From positions 1-32,527 of the forward strand of contig JAKZSU010000095.1 of assembly GCA_047517485.1 (NCBI GenBank): a DNA stretch of 32,527 bases, given 5' to 3'. Positions within the stretch are counted from its first letter, which is position 1. Each line of letters starts with the position of its first letter. Source of the DNA: JAKZSU01 sp047517485. Lineage in GTDB: Bacteria; Pseudomonadota; Alphaproteobacteria; UBA7887. Shown here in pieces: positions 16,699 through 24,830 of the stretch. The notes beneath the pieces were generated by a model, which saw only the letters and a program-made list of their open reading frames with translations, was not told the DNA's origin and searched no databases. Made by a program: the position numbers and the translations under genes.

Positions 16699-16724
16699 AC
16701 CAAGGCTGGTCCCCATGCCTTGGT
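16699..16724. repeat. Hairpin sharing the ACCAAGG motif with the fabG-fabD element
   Basis: ACCAAGGC (16699-16706) and GCCTTGGT (16717-16724) form a perfect 8-bp stem with a 10-base loop. Followed by ATTA, the right arm reads TAATACCAAGGC on the minus strand, almost the same as the TAATACCAAGGG end of the element at 15685. It lies in the divergent region between fabD and rpsF and may be a solo end or remnant of the same repeat family. Confidence 0.5.
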
Positions 16725-16752
16725 ATTACGCTGTCAGGCATCGCGCAACCGC

Positions 16753-16780
16753 TTGCGTGAACCGGATAAATCAGTATAGT
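16753..16780 (+). promoter_or_regulatory. Candidate promoter of the rpsF-rpsR-rplI operon
   Basis: TTGCGT (16753-16758) and TATAGT (16775-16780, 5/6 to the -10 consensus) are separated by 16 bp and face rpsF. This would give a leader of about 120 nt before the rpsF start at 16911. It is the best promoter in the 283-bp divergent region between fabD and rpsF. Confidence 0.5.
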
Positions 16781-16851
16781 GCGGCGCCTTGAATTTAGGC
16801 GTGCCGCGGCTTTGTCATGATGGGCCGTCCCCCAGGGGTCGGGTCAATGCT

Positions 16852-16885
16852 GGAGTGGGGTTGCGCCGTTTGCCATTGGCACTCC
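16852..16885 (+). promoter_or_regulatory. Candidate bS6:bS18 autoregulatory leader hairpin
   Basis: GGAGTG (16852-16857) and CACTCC (16880-16885) form a perfect 6-bp stem in the rpsF leader, 25 bases before the ATG. The enclosed loop carries CCG at 16866-16868. Known rpsF leaders bind the bS6:bS18 dimer through a hairpin that presents a CCG triplet, so the arrangement is suggestive; a covariance model search was not possible. Confidence 0.35.
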
Positions 16886-16910
16886 GAAATTACCGGTCGA
16901 GGAGCCGTTC

Positions 16911-17429
16911 ATGCCGCTCTACGAGAGTGTTTATATCGCGCGCCAGGATATCCCTGCGCAAGAAGTCGAGGCGCTCACCGCGCGTTTCGAGGGAATCGTC
17001 AACGAGCAAGGGGGCACGGTCGCGCGTCGCGAATACTGGGGGCTGAAAAACCTCGCTTATCGCATCAAAAAGAACCGCAAGGGTCACTACACCATGTTGC
17101 ATCTCGATGCGCCGTCGGACGCGGTGCGGGAGATGGAGCGGAACATGCGGATCAGCGACGATGTGCTGCGTTACCTGACCATCCGGGTCGACGAACTCAG
17201 CGAAGAGCCCTCGATTATGATGCAGACCCGTTCGGGCCGCGACGATCGTGGCCGCCGCGACGACCGTCGCCCGCGCCACGGAGATGGTCCGCGATCGGAC
17301 GACAAGCCGGCCAAGAAGGTTGCCGCCGTGAGCGCGACCGAAACCGCGGTCAAGCCTGACGCCGAGACCAAATCAGCGGCGCCCAAAAAAACCGGCACCG
17401 AAACCGCCAAAAAAGATGAGGAGTCCTGA
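16911..17429 (+). CDS. rpsF: 30S ribosomal protein bS6
   Basis: bS6 binds the central domain of 16S rRNA together with bS18. The conserved fold covers residues 1-100 (MPLYESVYIARQDIPAQEVE to RYLTIRVDELSEEPS). A further 70 residues form a low-complexity tail with an arginine/aspartate stretch (about 108-132) and a lysine/alanine/threonine-rich end, giving 172 residues against about 100-135 in many bacteria. Extended charged tails are common in alphaproteobacterial bS6. The gene leads rpsF-rpsR-rplI; rpsR starts 2 bp after its stop, consistent with equimolar synthesis of the bS6-bS18 pair. Confidence 0.97.
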   Translation: MPLYESVYIARQDIPAQEVEALTARFEGIVNEQGGTVARREYWGLKNLAYRIKKNRKGHYTMLHLDAPSDAVREMERNMRISDDVLRYLTIRVDELSEEPSIMMQTRSGRDDRGRRDDRRPRHGDGPRSDDKPAKKVAAVSATETAVKPDAETKSAAPKKTGTETAKKDEES

Positions 17430-17431
17430 GC

Positions 17432-17695
17432 ATGGCCGATGACGGATCTGGCGCGCGCACAGTGCCACTCCCGCGACGGCCGTTTTTTCGCCGCCGCAAG
17501 ACCTGCCCCTTCACCGGCGCCAATGCGCCGAAGATCGACTACAAAGACGTCAAGATGCTGGCGCGTTTCACGTCCGAGCGCGGCAAGATTGTGCCGAGCC
17601 GGATCACCGCCGTATCGGCGCCCAAGCAACGCCGCCTCGCGCAAGCTATCAAGCGGGCCCGGTTTTTGGCCTTGATGCCGTATCTGGTGAAATAG
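17432..17695 (+). CDS. rpsR: 30S ribosomal protein bS18
   Basis: bS18 partners bS6 on the 30S platform. The 87-residue basic protein has the family core: RPFFRRRKTCPFTGANAPKI, the YKDVKMLARFTSERGKIVPSR stretch that contacts RNA, and the C-terminal RRLAQAIKRARFLALMPYL. The single cysteine in KTCPFTG is usual. It starts 2 bp downstream of rpsF. A 72-bp spacer follows before rplI; in many alphaproteobacteria a DUF2232 membrane protein gene lies at this point and is missing here. Confidence 0.97.
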   Translation: MADDGSGARTVPLPRRPFFRRRKTCPFTGANAPKIDYKDVKMLARFTSERGKIVPSRITAVSAPKQRRLAQAIKRARFLALMPYLVK

Positions 17696-17767
17696 AGTTT
17701 TGGCGGCGTCGCCGCTCCGACTGAACACGCAACCGACGACGACCGCAGAGTACGAGGACGCCTCGCC

Positions 17768-18415
17768 ATGGAAGTGATATTGCTTGAACGGATCGAGAAA
17801 CTGGGCCAGATGGGCGATCTCGTCAAGGTCAAGCCGGGCTATGCCCGCAACTATCTGCTCCCCAACCATAAGGCGATGCGAGCGACCGAGGAAAATCGCC
17901 AGCGCTTCGAGACCGAACACGCGCAGCTCGAGGCGGAAAATCTCGATCGCCGCGGCGAGGCCGAGGCGGTGGCCGCGAAAATGGACATTGTCTCGGTGAT
18001 CATGGTGCGCCAGGCGGGAGACACCGGTCAGCTCTATGGCTCGGTGAATGCGCGGGACATCGCCCAGGCGGTCACCGCGGAAGGGTTTACTGTTGACCGG
18101 CGCCAAATCGCGCTCGGCCATGTCATCAAGACCCTCGGCATCCACCCCGCCGATGTCATTTTGCACCCCGAGGTCACGATCTCGGTGAAGGTAAACGTCT
18201 CGCGCTCCGAGGAAGAAGCCAAACTGCAGGCCCAAGGCATCGATGTGATGGCTACCGACCTCGATGATCAAGACGAGGAAGAGGCGCGCGCCGAGGCCGA
18301 GGCGATGTTCGAGGAGGGGAGCGACCAAGTCGCCGAAGAGGCGTCTTCGGAGGAAGCCGAGCCCGCCGACGGCGAGGCAGACGAGAACGCCGAGGACGAC
18401 GCCAAGGACGCTTAA
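17768..18415 (+). CDS. rplI: 50S ribosomal protein bL9
   Basis: bL9 binds 23S rRNA near the L1 stalk and reaches across to neighbouring ribosomes, helping reading-frame maintenance. The N-terminal domain (residues 1-50) begins MEVILLERIEKLGQMGDLVK and holds the family GYARNYLLP signature; a linking helix (about 50-75) and the C-terminal domain (about 78-148, including QLYGSVNARDIA and VILHPEVTISVKVNV) follow. The last 50 or so residues are a strongly acidic Glu/Asp/Ala tail not present in the Escherichia coli protein, making the total 215 residues. It ends the ribosomal operon. Confidence 0.97.
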   Translation: MEVILLERIEKLGQMGDLVKVKPGYARNYLLPNHKAMRATEENRQRFETEHAQLEAENLDRRGEAEAVAAKMDIVSVIMVRQAGDTGQLYGSVNARDIAQAVTAEGFTVDRRQIALGHVIKTLGIHPADVILHPEVTISVKVNVSRSEEEAKLQAQGIDVMATDLDDQDEEEARAEAEAMFEEGSDQVAEEASSEEAEPADGEADENAEDDAKDA

Positions 18416-18427
18416 ACTTCGCCCCCC

Positions 18428-18457
18428 TTCTCAACACGACCAAAATTTGTCTATAAT
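18428..18457 (+). promoter_or_regulatory. Candidate promoter for the cyclopropane-synthase-like gene
   Basis: A perfect TATAAT (18452-18457) lies 18 bp after TTCTCA (18428-18433, 4/6 to the -35 consensus), about 108 bp upstream of the ATG at 18566. This suggests the gene is transcribed separately from rplI. Confidence 0.5.
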
Positions 18458-18565
18458 CCTCCCCCGGACGAGAACCAACATCGATTCGTCATTCGGGCCG
18501 CCAGCGGGAACGCTGTAAAATTCCCACATAAAATGGCACCGCGGCCGCCCGGCAGGGAGGCGGTA

Positions 18566-19801
18566 ATGCTGTTGGAATGGATGCTACGGCGCCTGATAAG
18601 GCGCGGTGAATTGACGATCGTATTCGCGGACGGCCGGCGTGAGGTATTTGCCGGCAACGATGGTCCCAAGGTCGCGATCCGCTTTCATGACGCGAGCGTC
18701 GGACGACGCATCGGCTTCAATCCCTGCCTGGGGGTGGCGGAGTGCTATATGGACGAATCGCTGACCATCGAGAATGGCGGCAGCATTTACGACTTGTTGA
18801 ACCTGGCGGCCATCAACTTGACGGGCGGCGACCGGCCCCTGGCGATGCGTGTTCACGATTGGCTGGGACACATAACACGCATGTTTTGGCAGCATAATCC
18901 GATTGGCAGGGCGCAACGCAACGTCGCCCATCATTATGATTTGTCCGATGAGCTCTACGACCAGTTTCTCGACTCCAACCGGCAATATTCCTGCGCCTAT
19001 TACCACGACGAAAGCACCCCGCTCGACCAAGCGCAAACCGACAAGATGCACCATATCGCGTCGAAACTATTGCTCAGCCCGGGTCAAAAGGTTCTCGACA
19101 TCGGCTGCGGCTGGGGTGGTCTCGCAACCTATTTGGCGAGCAACACCCGGGTCTCGGTCCGCGGCCTCACCTTGTCCGCGCGCCAGCACGCCCTGGCCGA
19201 TCAGCGGGCGGCATCGGAAGGCGTCGCGAATCGGGTCGATTTCGCGCTCCAGGATTATCGTGAAGAAGGCGCGAAGTACGACCGTATCGTCTCGGTCGGG
19301 ATGTTCGAGCATGTGGGCGTTGGCCACTACGCCGAGTTCTTCGCCAAAGTGAAATCGCTATTGAAGCCTGACGGCGTTGCCCTCCTGCATACCATTGGTC
19401 GCTTGGATGGCCCCGGCACGACCGATCCGTTCATCCGCAGGTATATCTTTCCTGGCGCCCACACGCCGGCCTTGTCGGAGATCACCAGCGTGATCGAGAA
19501 GTCGGGGCTAGTCATGACCGATATCGAGATCCTGCGCCTGCACTATGCCCAGACCTTGCGCGCATGGCGGCGCCGTTTCCGGGCCAATTGGGATCGCGCC
19601 GTCGATCTCTATGACGAACGCTTCTGCAGAATGTGGGAATATTACCTTGCCGGTTGCGAAGCGTCATTCCAGCACCTCGGCTTGGGCTTGGTGGTCTATC
19701 AGATCCAACTCGCCAACCAACTGGACACGGTGCCGTTGACACGGGATTACATCACCAACATGGACTTGGGTGGCGCCGGCGCGGAGATCGCCGCCGAGTA
19801 G
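18566..19801 (+). CDS. Cyclopropane-fatty-acyl-phospholipid synthase family methyltransferase
   Basis: The 411-residue protein resembles Cfa enzymes, which add a methylene group from S-adenosylmethionine to double bonds of membrane phospholipid acyl chains. Features in order are an N-terminal substrate-binding domain (about 1-110, with GFNPCLGVAECYMDESLTI), the NVAHHYDLSDELYDQFLD stretch, the QYSCAYY motif with Cys143, the methionine-binding loop VLDIGCGWGGLATYL (176-190), and SVGMFEHVGVGHY. The ATG at 18566 has GGAGG seven bases upstream; an in-frame start at 18533 is less well placed. It sits alone between rplI and dnaB and has its own likely promoter. Related methyltransferases making tuberculostearic or other branched lipids are alternatives, so the symbol cfa is not assigned firmly. 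Confidence 0.88.
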   Translation: MLLEWMLRRLIRRGELTIVFADGRREVFAGNDGPKVAIRFHDASVGRRIGFNPCLGVAECYMDESLTIENGGSIYDLLNLAAINLTGGDRPLAMRVHDWLGHITRMFWQHNPIGRAQRNVAHHYDLSDELYDQFLDSNRQYSCAYYHDESTPLDQAQTDKMHHIASKLLLSPGQKVLDIGCGWGGLATYLASNTRVSVRGLTLSARQHALADQRAASEGVANRVDFALQDYREEGAKYDRIVSVGMFEHVGVGHYAEFFAKVKSLLKPDGVALLHTIGRLDGPGTTDPFIRRYIFPGAHTPALSEITSVIEKSGLVMTDIEILRLHYAQTLRAWRRRFRANWDRAVDLYDERFCRMWEYYLAGCEASFQHLGLGLVVYQIQLANQLDTVPLTRDYITNMDLGGAGAEIAAE

Positions 19802-19914
19802 AATCACCGCCGCGGATGGGGCGCTGAGATGGGGTACCAACACTTATCCCCGTGTTTCTCAGTTGTCCCCTGATTAGACGATTGTGTACGCGAGAATCAG
19901 CGTTAGTTTGGGGC

Positions 19915-21450
19915 ATGGTTCAAGCGCCCGACACGATCCTCCCCGACAGCACCGAGCATACGCACGCCGCCAGCGAACCGGCGTTGTTTCGCACCATGCC
20001 GAACAACGAGGAGGCCGAACAGGCGCTCCTCGGTGCGCTGCTGATCGACAACAATGCCTATGATCAGGTCTCGACCTTCCTCGAACCCGACCATTTCTTC
20101 GTACCGGTTCACGGTCGCATTTACGAGGCGGCGCGCGCGCTGATCGGCCGCGGCCAGGTCGCCAACCCGGTCACCCTCAAAGCCTATTTCGAGGCCGACG
20201 AAAGCCTCGCCGATATCGGCGGCGCGCACTATCTGGCACGGCTCGCCGGGGCGGCGGTCAGTATCGTCAACGCCGAGGACTATGGCCGGGTGATTCGCGA
20301 TCTCAGTGTGCGCCGCAGCCTCATTCATATTGGCGAGGAGGTCGTCAACACCGCGTTCGATCCGCAGATCGAGGAGACCGCGACCGGCCAGATCGAGGAC
20401 GCCGAATCGCGGCTCTACGAACTCGCCGAGACCGGCCAGGACGAAGGCGGTTTCAAGCCGTTGTCGGTCGCCTTGACCGAGGCGGTCGCCAACGCCGAGG
20501 CCGCCTATAAGCGTGACGGCAAATTGTCGGGCGTCCCGACCGGGCTCATCGCTCTCGATAATCTTCTCGGCGGCCTGCATAACTCGGATCTGTTGATCCT
20601 CGCCGGGCGGCCGTCGATGGGCAAGACCGCGTTGGCGACCACCATCGCCTTCCACGCCGCCAAGAGCTACCGCACCGAGCCCGACGAGAGCGGCAAACCC
20701 AAACCGGTCGACGGGGCCGTGGTCGGGTTCTTCTCGCTGGAAATGTCGTCCGAGCAGCTCGCCGGTCGGATTCTGTCGGAGGAAGCCAAAATTCGCTCCG
20801 ACCATATTCGCCGCGGCAATATGACCAGCGACGATTTCATGCGACTGGTGGCGGCAGCGCGCGACCTGTCTGCGGCGCCCCTGTTCATCGACGACACGCC
20901 GGCGCTGAGCGTGGCCGCGCTTCGCACCCGCGCCCGCCGCCTCAAGCGCACCCACGGACTGTCTCTCGTCGTCGTCGACTATTTGCAACTCATGCGGCCG
21001 TCGCAAAAGCATGACAACCGGGTGCAGGAAATTTCCGAGATCACCCAGGGCCTCAAGGCGCTGGCCAAGGAACTCAATCTCCCGGTTATCGCGCTCAGCC
21101 AGCTCAGCCGCGCGGTCGAACAGCGTGAAGACAAGCGGCCGATGCTGTCGGATCTTCGCGAATCGGGGACAATCGAACAAGATTCCGATATCGTCATGTT
21201 CGTCTATCGCGAGGAATATTACCTCGAACGCGGCGAGCCTCAACAACGCCAGGAAGAGGCGGAGGATCGCTTCGATCAACGGTATCGTAAATGGCAGCAA
21301 AGACTCGAAGCGAAGAAAGGGCTCGCCGACATTATAATCGCTAAACAGCGGCATGGTCCGATCGGGAACTTTGAGCTTCGATTCGAGGCCAACTATACCA
21401 AATTCAGCGATTATGTCAGCGCAGACCGCCTGCCGGACCAAACGATATAA
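19915..21450 (+). CDS. dnaB: Replicative DNA helicase
   Basis: DnaB is the hexameric 5'-3' helicase of the replication fork. From the ATG at 19915 the product is 511 residues; a GTG at 19852 would add 21 unconserved residues. The N-terminal domain (about 28-130, with MPNNEEAEQALLGALLIDN) is followed by a linker and a RecA-type domain with Walker A GRPSMGKT (231-238), the FFSLEMSSEQL segment, Walker B LVVVDYLQLM, and the DLRESGTIEQDSDIV and IIAKQRHGPIG motifs. A short insertion (about 246-263, TEPDESGKPKPVDG) explains part of the extra length. There is no intein. It leads a tight operon with alr, 12 bp downstream. The ribosome-binding site is weak, so the start is the least certain part. Confidence 0.96.
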   Translation: MVQAPDTILPDSTEHTHAASEPALFRTMPNNEEAEQALLGALLIDNNAYDQVSTFLEPDHFFVPVHGRIYEAARALIGRGQVANPVTLKAYFEADESLADIGGAHYLARLAGAAVSIVNAEDYGRVIRDLSVRRSLIHIGEEVVNTAFDPQIEETATGQIEDAESRLYELAETGQDEGGFKPLSVALTEAVANAEAAYKRDGKLSGVPTGLIALDNLLGGLHNSDLLILAGRPSMGKTALATTIAFHAAKSYRTEPDESGKPKPVDGAVVGFFSLEMSSEQLAGRILSEEAKIRSDHIRRGNMTSDDFMRLVAAARDLSAAPLFIDDTPALSVAALRTRARRLKRTHGLSLVVVDYLQLMRPSQKHDNRVQEISEITQGLKALAKELNLPVIALSQLSRAVEQREDKRPMLSDLRESGTIEQDSDIVMFVYREEYYLERGEPQQRQEEAEDRFDQRYRKWQQRLEAKKGLADIIIAKQRHGPIGNFELRFEANYTKFSDYVSADRLPDQTI

Positions 21451-21462
21451 AGTCATTCCGAT

Positions 21463-22620
21463 ATGAGCGAGACGGACTCCAGCACGGCCGGTGCTCGGCT
21501 AATCGTTGACCTTGGCGCGATTCGCCGCAATTACCGGATCCTCGTCGACCGCGCCGGGCCGGGCGCGACCGTCTCGGCGGTGGTCAAGGCCGACGCCTAT
21601 GGTCTTGGCGCAGACCGCGTGGCGCCGTGCCTGGCCGAAGCCGGATGCGACGAGTTCTTCGTCGCCACGCTCGACGAGGGGTTGCATTTGCGCGGCGTTT
21701 TGCCGACCGCGCGGATCGCCGTACTCGATGGGAATCTTCCCGGTGACGAGGCGGAACTCGCGGCCAACGACTTGGTCCCGATGCTCAACGATCTCGGCGC
21801 GATCGAAGGTTGGCGGGATCAGGCGCGCCAGGCGGGGACGCCGCTCCGCGCGGTCATCCAGCTCGATACCGGCATGTGTCGGATGGGACTTTCCGAGCCC
21901 GAATCCGCCCGCCTCGCCGCCGAGCCCGACCGTCTCGATGGTCTCACCCCTTCTCTCGTCATGAGCCACCTGGCCTGCGCCGACGAGCCCGAACACCCGA
22001 TGAACCGCGAGCAACGCCGTCGCTTTGTCGAATCGACCGCGCGGCTTCCGGCGATGAAGCGGAGCCTCGCCAACTCGTCGGGGATATTTCTCGGTGACGA
22101 CTACCACTTCGATCTGGTGCGCCCCGGCGCCGCTCTCTATGGCATAAACCCGACTCCGGGGGCGGCCAATCCGATGACCGAAGTGGCTCGCCTACAAGGG
22201 AAAATTGTCGCTTTGCGCGACGTTGACAGCCCCATGACCGTTGGCTACGGTGCCACCCACCGGGTCGCCCGGAGCGGGCGTATCGCGACACTTGCGATCG
22301 GCTATGCCGACGGCTTCCCACGCGCGCTCGGCAACGTGGCAAGTGGTGTTCTCGCCGACGATCGCGCGGACAATATCTCGCTGCCGGTTGTCGGCAGGGT
22401 CTCGATGGATTTAGTCACTTTGGATGTATCTGCGCTGGCGCCGGAACAGCTGACTCTCGGAACCTATATCGACTTGATCGGCGGCCCCCGCACGGTCGAC
22501 GCGGTGGCGGCCGAAGCCGACACCATCGGCTACGAGTTGCTGGCGCGGATCGGCCGCCGCGTCCCCCGGCTCTATCACGAGAGCGACGCGCCGATCCAGA
22601 TGGAAACGCGCGCCTTATGA
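21463..22620 (+). CDS. alr: Alanine racemase
   Basis: Alanine racemase supplies D-alanine for peptidoglycan. The 385-residue protein has the PLP lysine Lys42 in VVKADAYGLGA, the second catalytic residue Tyr262 in TVGYGATHR, and the PLP-phosphate residues of the barrel (HFDLVRPGAALYG). The C-terminal beta domain carries VGRVSMDLVTLDVS and the DLIGG stretch. Length and motif order are normal. It is set between dnaB and radA with gaps of 12 and 16 bp. As the only racemase in view it is probably the housekeeping enzyme, but a second copy elsewhere cannot be excluded. Confidence 0.97.
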   Translation: MSETDSSTAGARLIVDLGAIRRNYRILVDRAGPGATVSAVVKADAYGLGADRVAPCLAEAGCDEFFVATLDEGLHLRGVLPTARIAVLDGNLPGDEAELAANDLVPMLNDLGAIEGWRDQARQAGTPLRAVIQLDTGMCRMGLSEPESARLAAEPDRLDGLTPSLVMSHLACADEPEHPMNREQRRRFVESTARLPAMKRSLANSSGIFLGDDYHFDLVRPGAALYGINPTPGAANPMTEVARLQGKIVALRDVDSPMTVGYGATHRVARSGRIATLAIGYADGFPRALGNVASGVLADDRADNISLPVVGRVSMDLVTLDVSALAPEQLTLGTYIDLIGGPRTVDAVAAEADTIGYELLARIGRRVPRLYHESDAPIQMETRAL

Positions 22621-22636
22621 CCGGTCGGCGCGGGCG

Positions 22637-24028
22637 GTGACGATCGTGGCGCGCGCCCCAACCCACTATGTTTGCCAGGCCTGCGGCGGTGCCCACGCCA
22701 AATGGAGCGGGCGATGCGACTCGTGCGGCGCCTGGAACACCTTGGTCGAGGAAGTGACCCCGGACAAGATTCCGCGCGGTCTCGGCGCCGCCAAGGGCAA
22801 GTCCGTCGCCATCGAATCGCTCGCCGGATCGAGCCCGCCGCCGCCGCGACTGACCACCGGAATCGCCGAACTCGATCGCGTCTTCGGCGGCGGCCTGGTC
22901 GCCGGATCGGCGGTCCTGGTCGGCGGCGATCCCGGCATCGGCAAATCGACACTGCTGTTGCAAGCCACCGCGGCGTTGGCCCGCGACGGGGCGCGGGTGA
23001 TCTATGTCTCGGGCGAGGAATCCGACGAGCAAGTCCGCCTGCGGGCACGCCGGCTCGGGCTCGGCGACGCACCGGTGGGTCTGGTATCGGCCACCAACGT
23101 CCGCGATATCGTCGCCACTCTCGATCAAGCCGACACCGCCGCCGTCCTGGTGATCGACTCGATTCAGACGATGTATGTCGACTCACTCGACTCCGCGCCC
23201 GGCACGGTCGCCCAGGTGCGCACCAGCGCGCAGGAACTGATCCGCCTCGCCAAACGCCGCGGCATTGTCGTTTTGCTGGTCGGTCACGTCACCAAGGACG
23301 GACAGATCGCCGGTCCCCGCGTGCTCGAGCACATGGTCGACGCGGTGCTCTATTTCGAAGGCGAGCGCGGCCACCAGTTTCGCATCTTGCGCGCGGTCAA
23401 GAACCGCTTTGGCGCCACCGACGAAATCGGCGTGTTTTCGATGACCGACGGCGGTCTCGAGGAGGTCGCCAATCCGTCGGGCCTGTTTCTCACCGATCGC
23501 GACGCGCCGGTCTCGGGCGCGGCAGTGTTTGCCGGCATCGAGGGCACCCGTCCGCTCCTCGTCGAGCTCGAGGCGCTGGTCGCGCAATCGCCGCTCGCGA
23601 CCCCCAGGCGCGCCGTCGTCGGCTGGGATACCGGGCGCCTGGCGATGGTACTGGCGGTCCTCGATACGCGTTGCGGTCTTGCCCTAACCGGAAACGATGT
23701 ATATCTGAACGTCGCGGGTGGCTTGAAAGTCAGCGAGCCGGCCGCCGATCTCGCGGTGGCGGCGGCGCTGGTCTCGTCGCTGACCGATTGTCCGGTGCCA
23801 CAACGCACCGTGGCGTTTGGCGAAATCGGGCTGTCGGGCGAGATTCGCCCGGTGGCACAAACCGACGCGCGATTGAAGGAAGCCGCGAAATTGGGATTCG
23901 AAAGGGTTTTGATGCCGCCAACGCGAACCACCGCCAGCACGTCCCTTGAAATCGTCGAGCTGGCGCGCCTTCAGGACCTGATCGCGACCTTCGGCGAACC
24001 CGCCGCGCGCAGCGTCTTGGCACGATAA
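22637..24028 (+). CDS. radA: DNA repair protein RadA
   Basis: RadA is a RecA-related ATPase that drives branch migration during recombinational repair. The 463-residue protein has the N-terminal zinc finger (Cys13, Cys16, Cys27, Cys30), Walker A GDPGIGKST (97-105), Walker B VLVIDSIQTMY, the RadA-specific KNRFG motif (255-259) and a C-terminal Lon-protease-like domain (about 280-455, with TGNDVYLNVAGGLKVSEPAADLAVA). The start is GTG at 22637; a second GTG nine bases downstream is possible. It follows alr by 16 bp within the dnaB operon. Confidence 0.97.
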   Translation: MTIVARAPTHYVCQACGGAHAKWSGRCDSCGAWNTLVEEVTPDKIPRGLGAAKGKSVAIESLAGSSPPPPRLTTGIAELDRVFGGGLVAGSAVLVGGDPGIGKSTLLLQATAALARDGARVIYVSGEESDEQVRLRARRLGLGDAPVGLVSATNVRDIVATLDQADTAAVLVIDSIQTMYVDSLDSAPGTVAQVRTSAQELIRLAKRRGIVVLLVGHVTKDGQIAGPRVLEHMVDAVLYFEGERGHQFRILRAVKNRFGATDEIGVFSMTDGGLEEVANPSGLFLTDRDAPVSGAAVFAGIEGTRPLLVELEALVAQSPLATPRRAVVGWDTGRLAMVLAVLDTRCGLALTGNDVYLNVAGGLKVSEPAADLAVAAALVSSLTDCPVPQRTVAFGEIGLSGEIRPVAQTDARLKEAAKLGFERVLMPPTRTTASTSLEIVELARLQDLIATFGEPAARSVLAR

Positions 24029-24043
24029 GGCGCGCCCGAGGAT

Positions 24044-24829
24044 ATGGAACAGCAAGCGGTCAATCTGGTCGATCTCGGGGTCGCGGCGATCGTCCTGGTA
24101 TCGGCGATATTCGCGTTTTATCGCGGATTCGTGCGCGAGCTGCTGTCGATCGCCGGCTGGGTCGGCGGCGCCGTCGTCGCGGTGTACTTTTTTGACGACC
24201 TCCGGCCTTACGTCGAGCCCTACCTTCCGACCGACTGGATGGTCGCCGCCGCCACCGGCGCGGCGCTGTTCCTCGGCGCCCTTATCGTCTTCTCGCTGGT
24301 CATTCATTTCGTCGTGGTCACGGTCAAGGACAGCCCGCTCAACGCGCTCGACCGCTCGCTGGGCTTCCTGTTCGGTGTCGCCCGCGGGGTGGTGGTGGTG
24401 GCGCTGGCCTACATGGTCGCCGAGATGGTGGTCTTTAAGGACGACGAGCAACCGCGCCCGGAATGGTTGACCGAAGCGAGATCGCTGCCGTTGATCAATT
24501 ACGCCGCGGGCATGATCGTCGCGCTGATCCCCGAGGGCACGTTCAATCTGCCGATCGAGGGATTTGACGAAATCCAGGAACTGCGCGCGCGGCGCGACGC
24601 GCAAGGCGGCGATGGGGCGCAATCCGACGAGGACGCGCGGCGCATGGCCGAGCCGCCGGTCGCGGCACCCGAGGCGGCGGACCCGGACCAAGAGACCGCC
24701 TACGACGACGCCGATTCCGAGGATCTCGATATTCTTATCGAAAGCCTCGACGAGGAAGTCGCGCCGATCGAGAACGCGCCGCCGCCGGCTGACGAAACGG
24801 CGTCGCAAAACCCAGCGGATCGCGAATAG
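24044..24829 (+). CDS. cvpA: CvpA family membrane protein
   Basis: The 261-residue protein has the CvpA domain: about four membrane segments (near residues 5-25, 29-48, 62-90 and 103-130) including the GFVRELLSIAGWVGGAVVA region. CvpA was first found for colicin V production and has since been linked to envelope stress tolerance; its molecular activity is unknown. The last 75 residues are an acidic cytoplasmic tail rich in Glu, Asp and Pro. An ATG with GAGGAT upstream begins 15 bp after radA, and purF starts one base after its stop. cvpA-purF adjacency is conserved in many proteobacteria. Confidence 0.93.
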   Translation: MEQQAVNLVDLGVAAIVLVSAIFAFYRGFVRELLSIAGWVGGAVVAVYFFDDLRPYVEPYLPTDWMVAAATGAALFLGALIVFSLVIHFVVVTVKDSPLNALDRSLGFLFGVARGVVVVALAYMVAEMVVFKDDEQPRPEWLTEARSLPLINYAAGMIVALIPEGTFNLPIEGFDEIQELRARRDAQGGDGAQSDEDARRMAEPPVAAPEAADPDQETAYDDADSEDLDILIESLDEEVAPIENAPPPADETASQNPADRE

Positions 24830-24830
24830 A

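Noticed and set aside
19802..19914. Possible DnaA boxes or origin near dnaB (CTTATCCCCG and similar)
   Set aside because: The matches to TTATCCACA are poor and there is no AT-rich unwinding stretch or cluster of boxes, so no origin is called.
19903..21456. A 517-codon minus-strand frame
   Set aside because: It is antisense to the certain dnaB gene and shows no recognisable domain.
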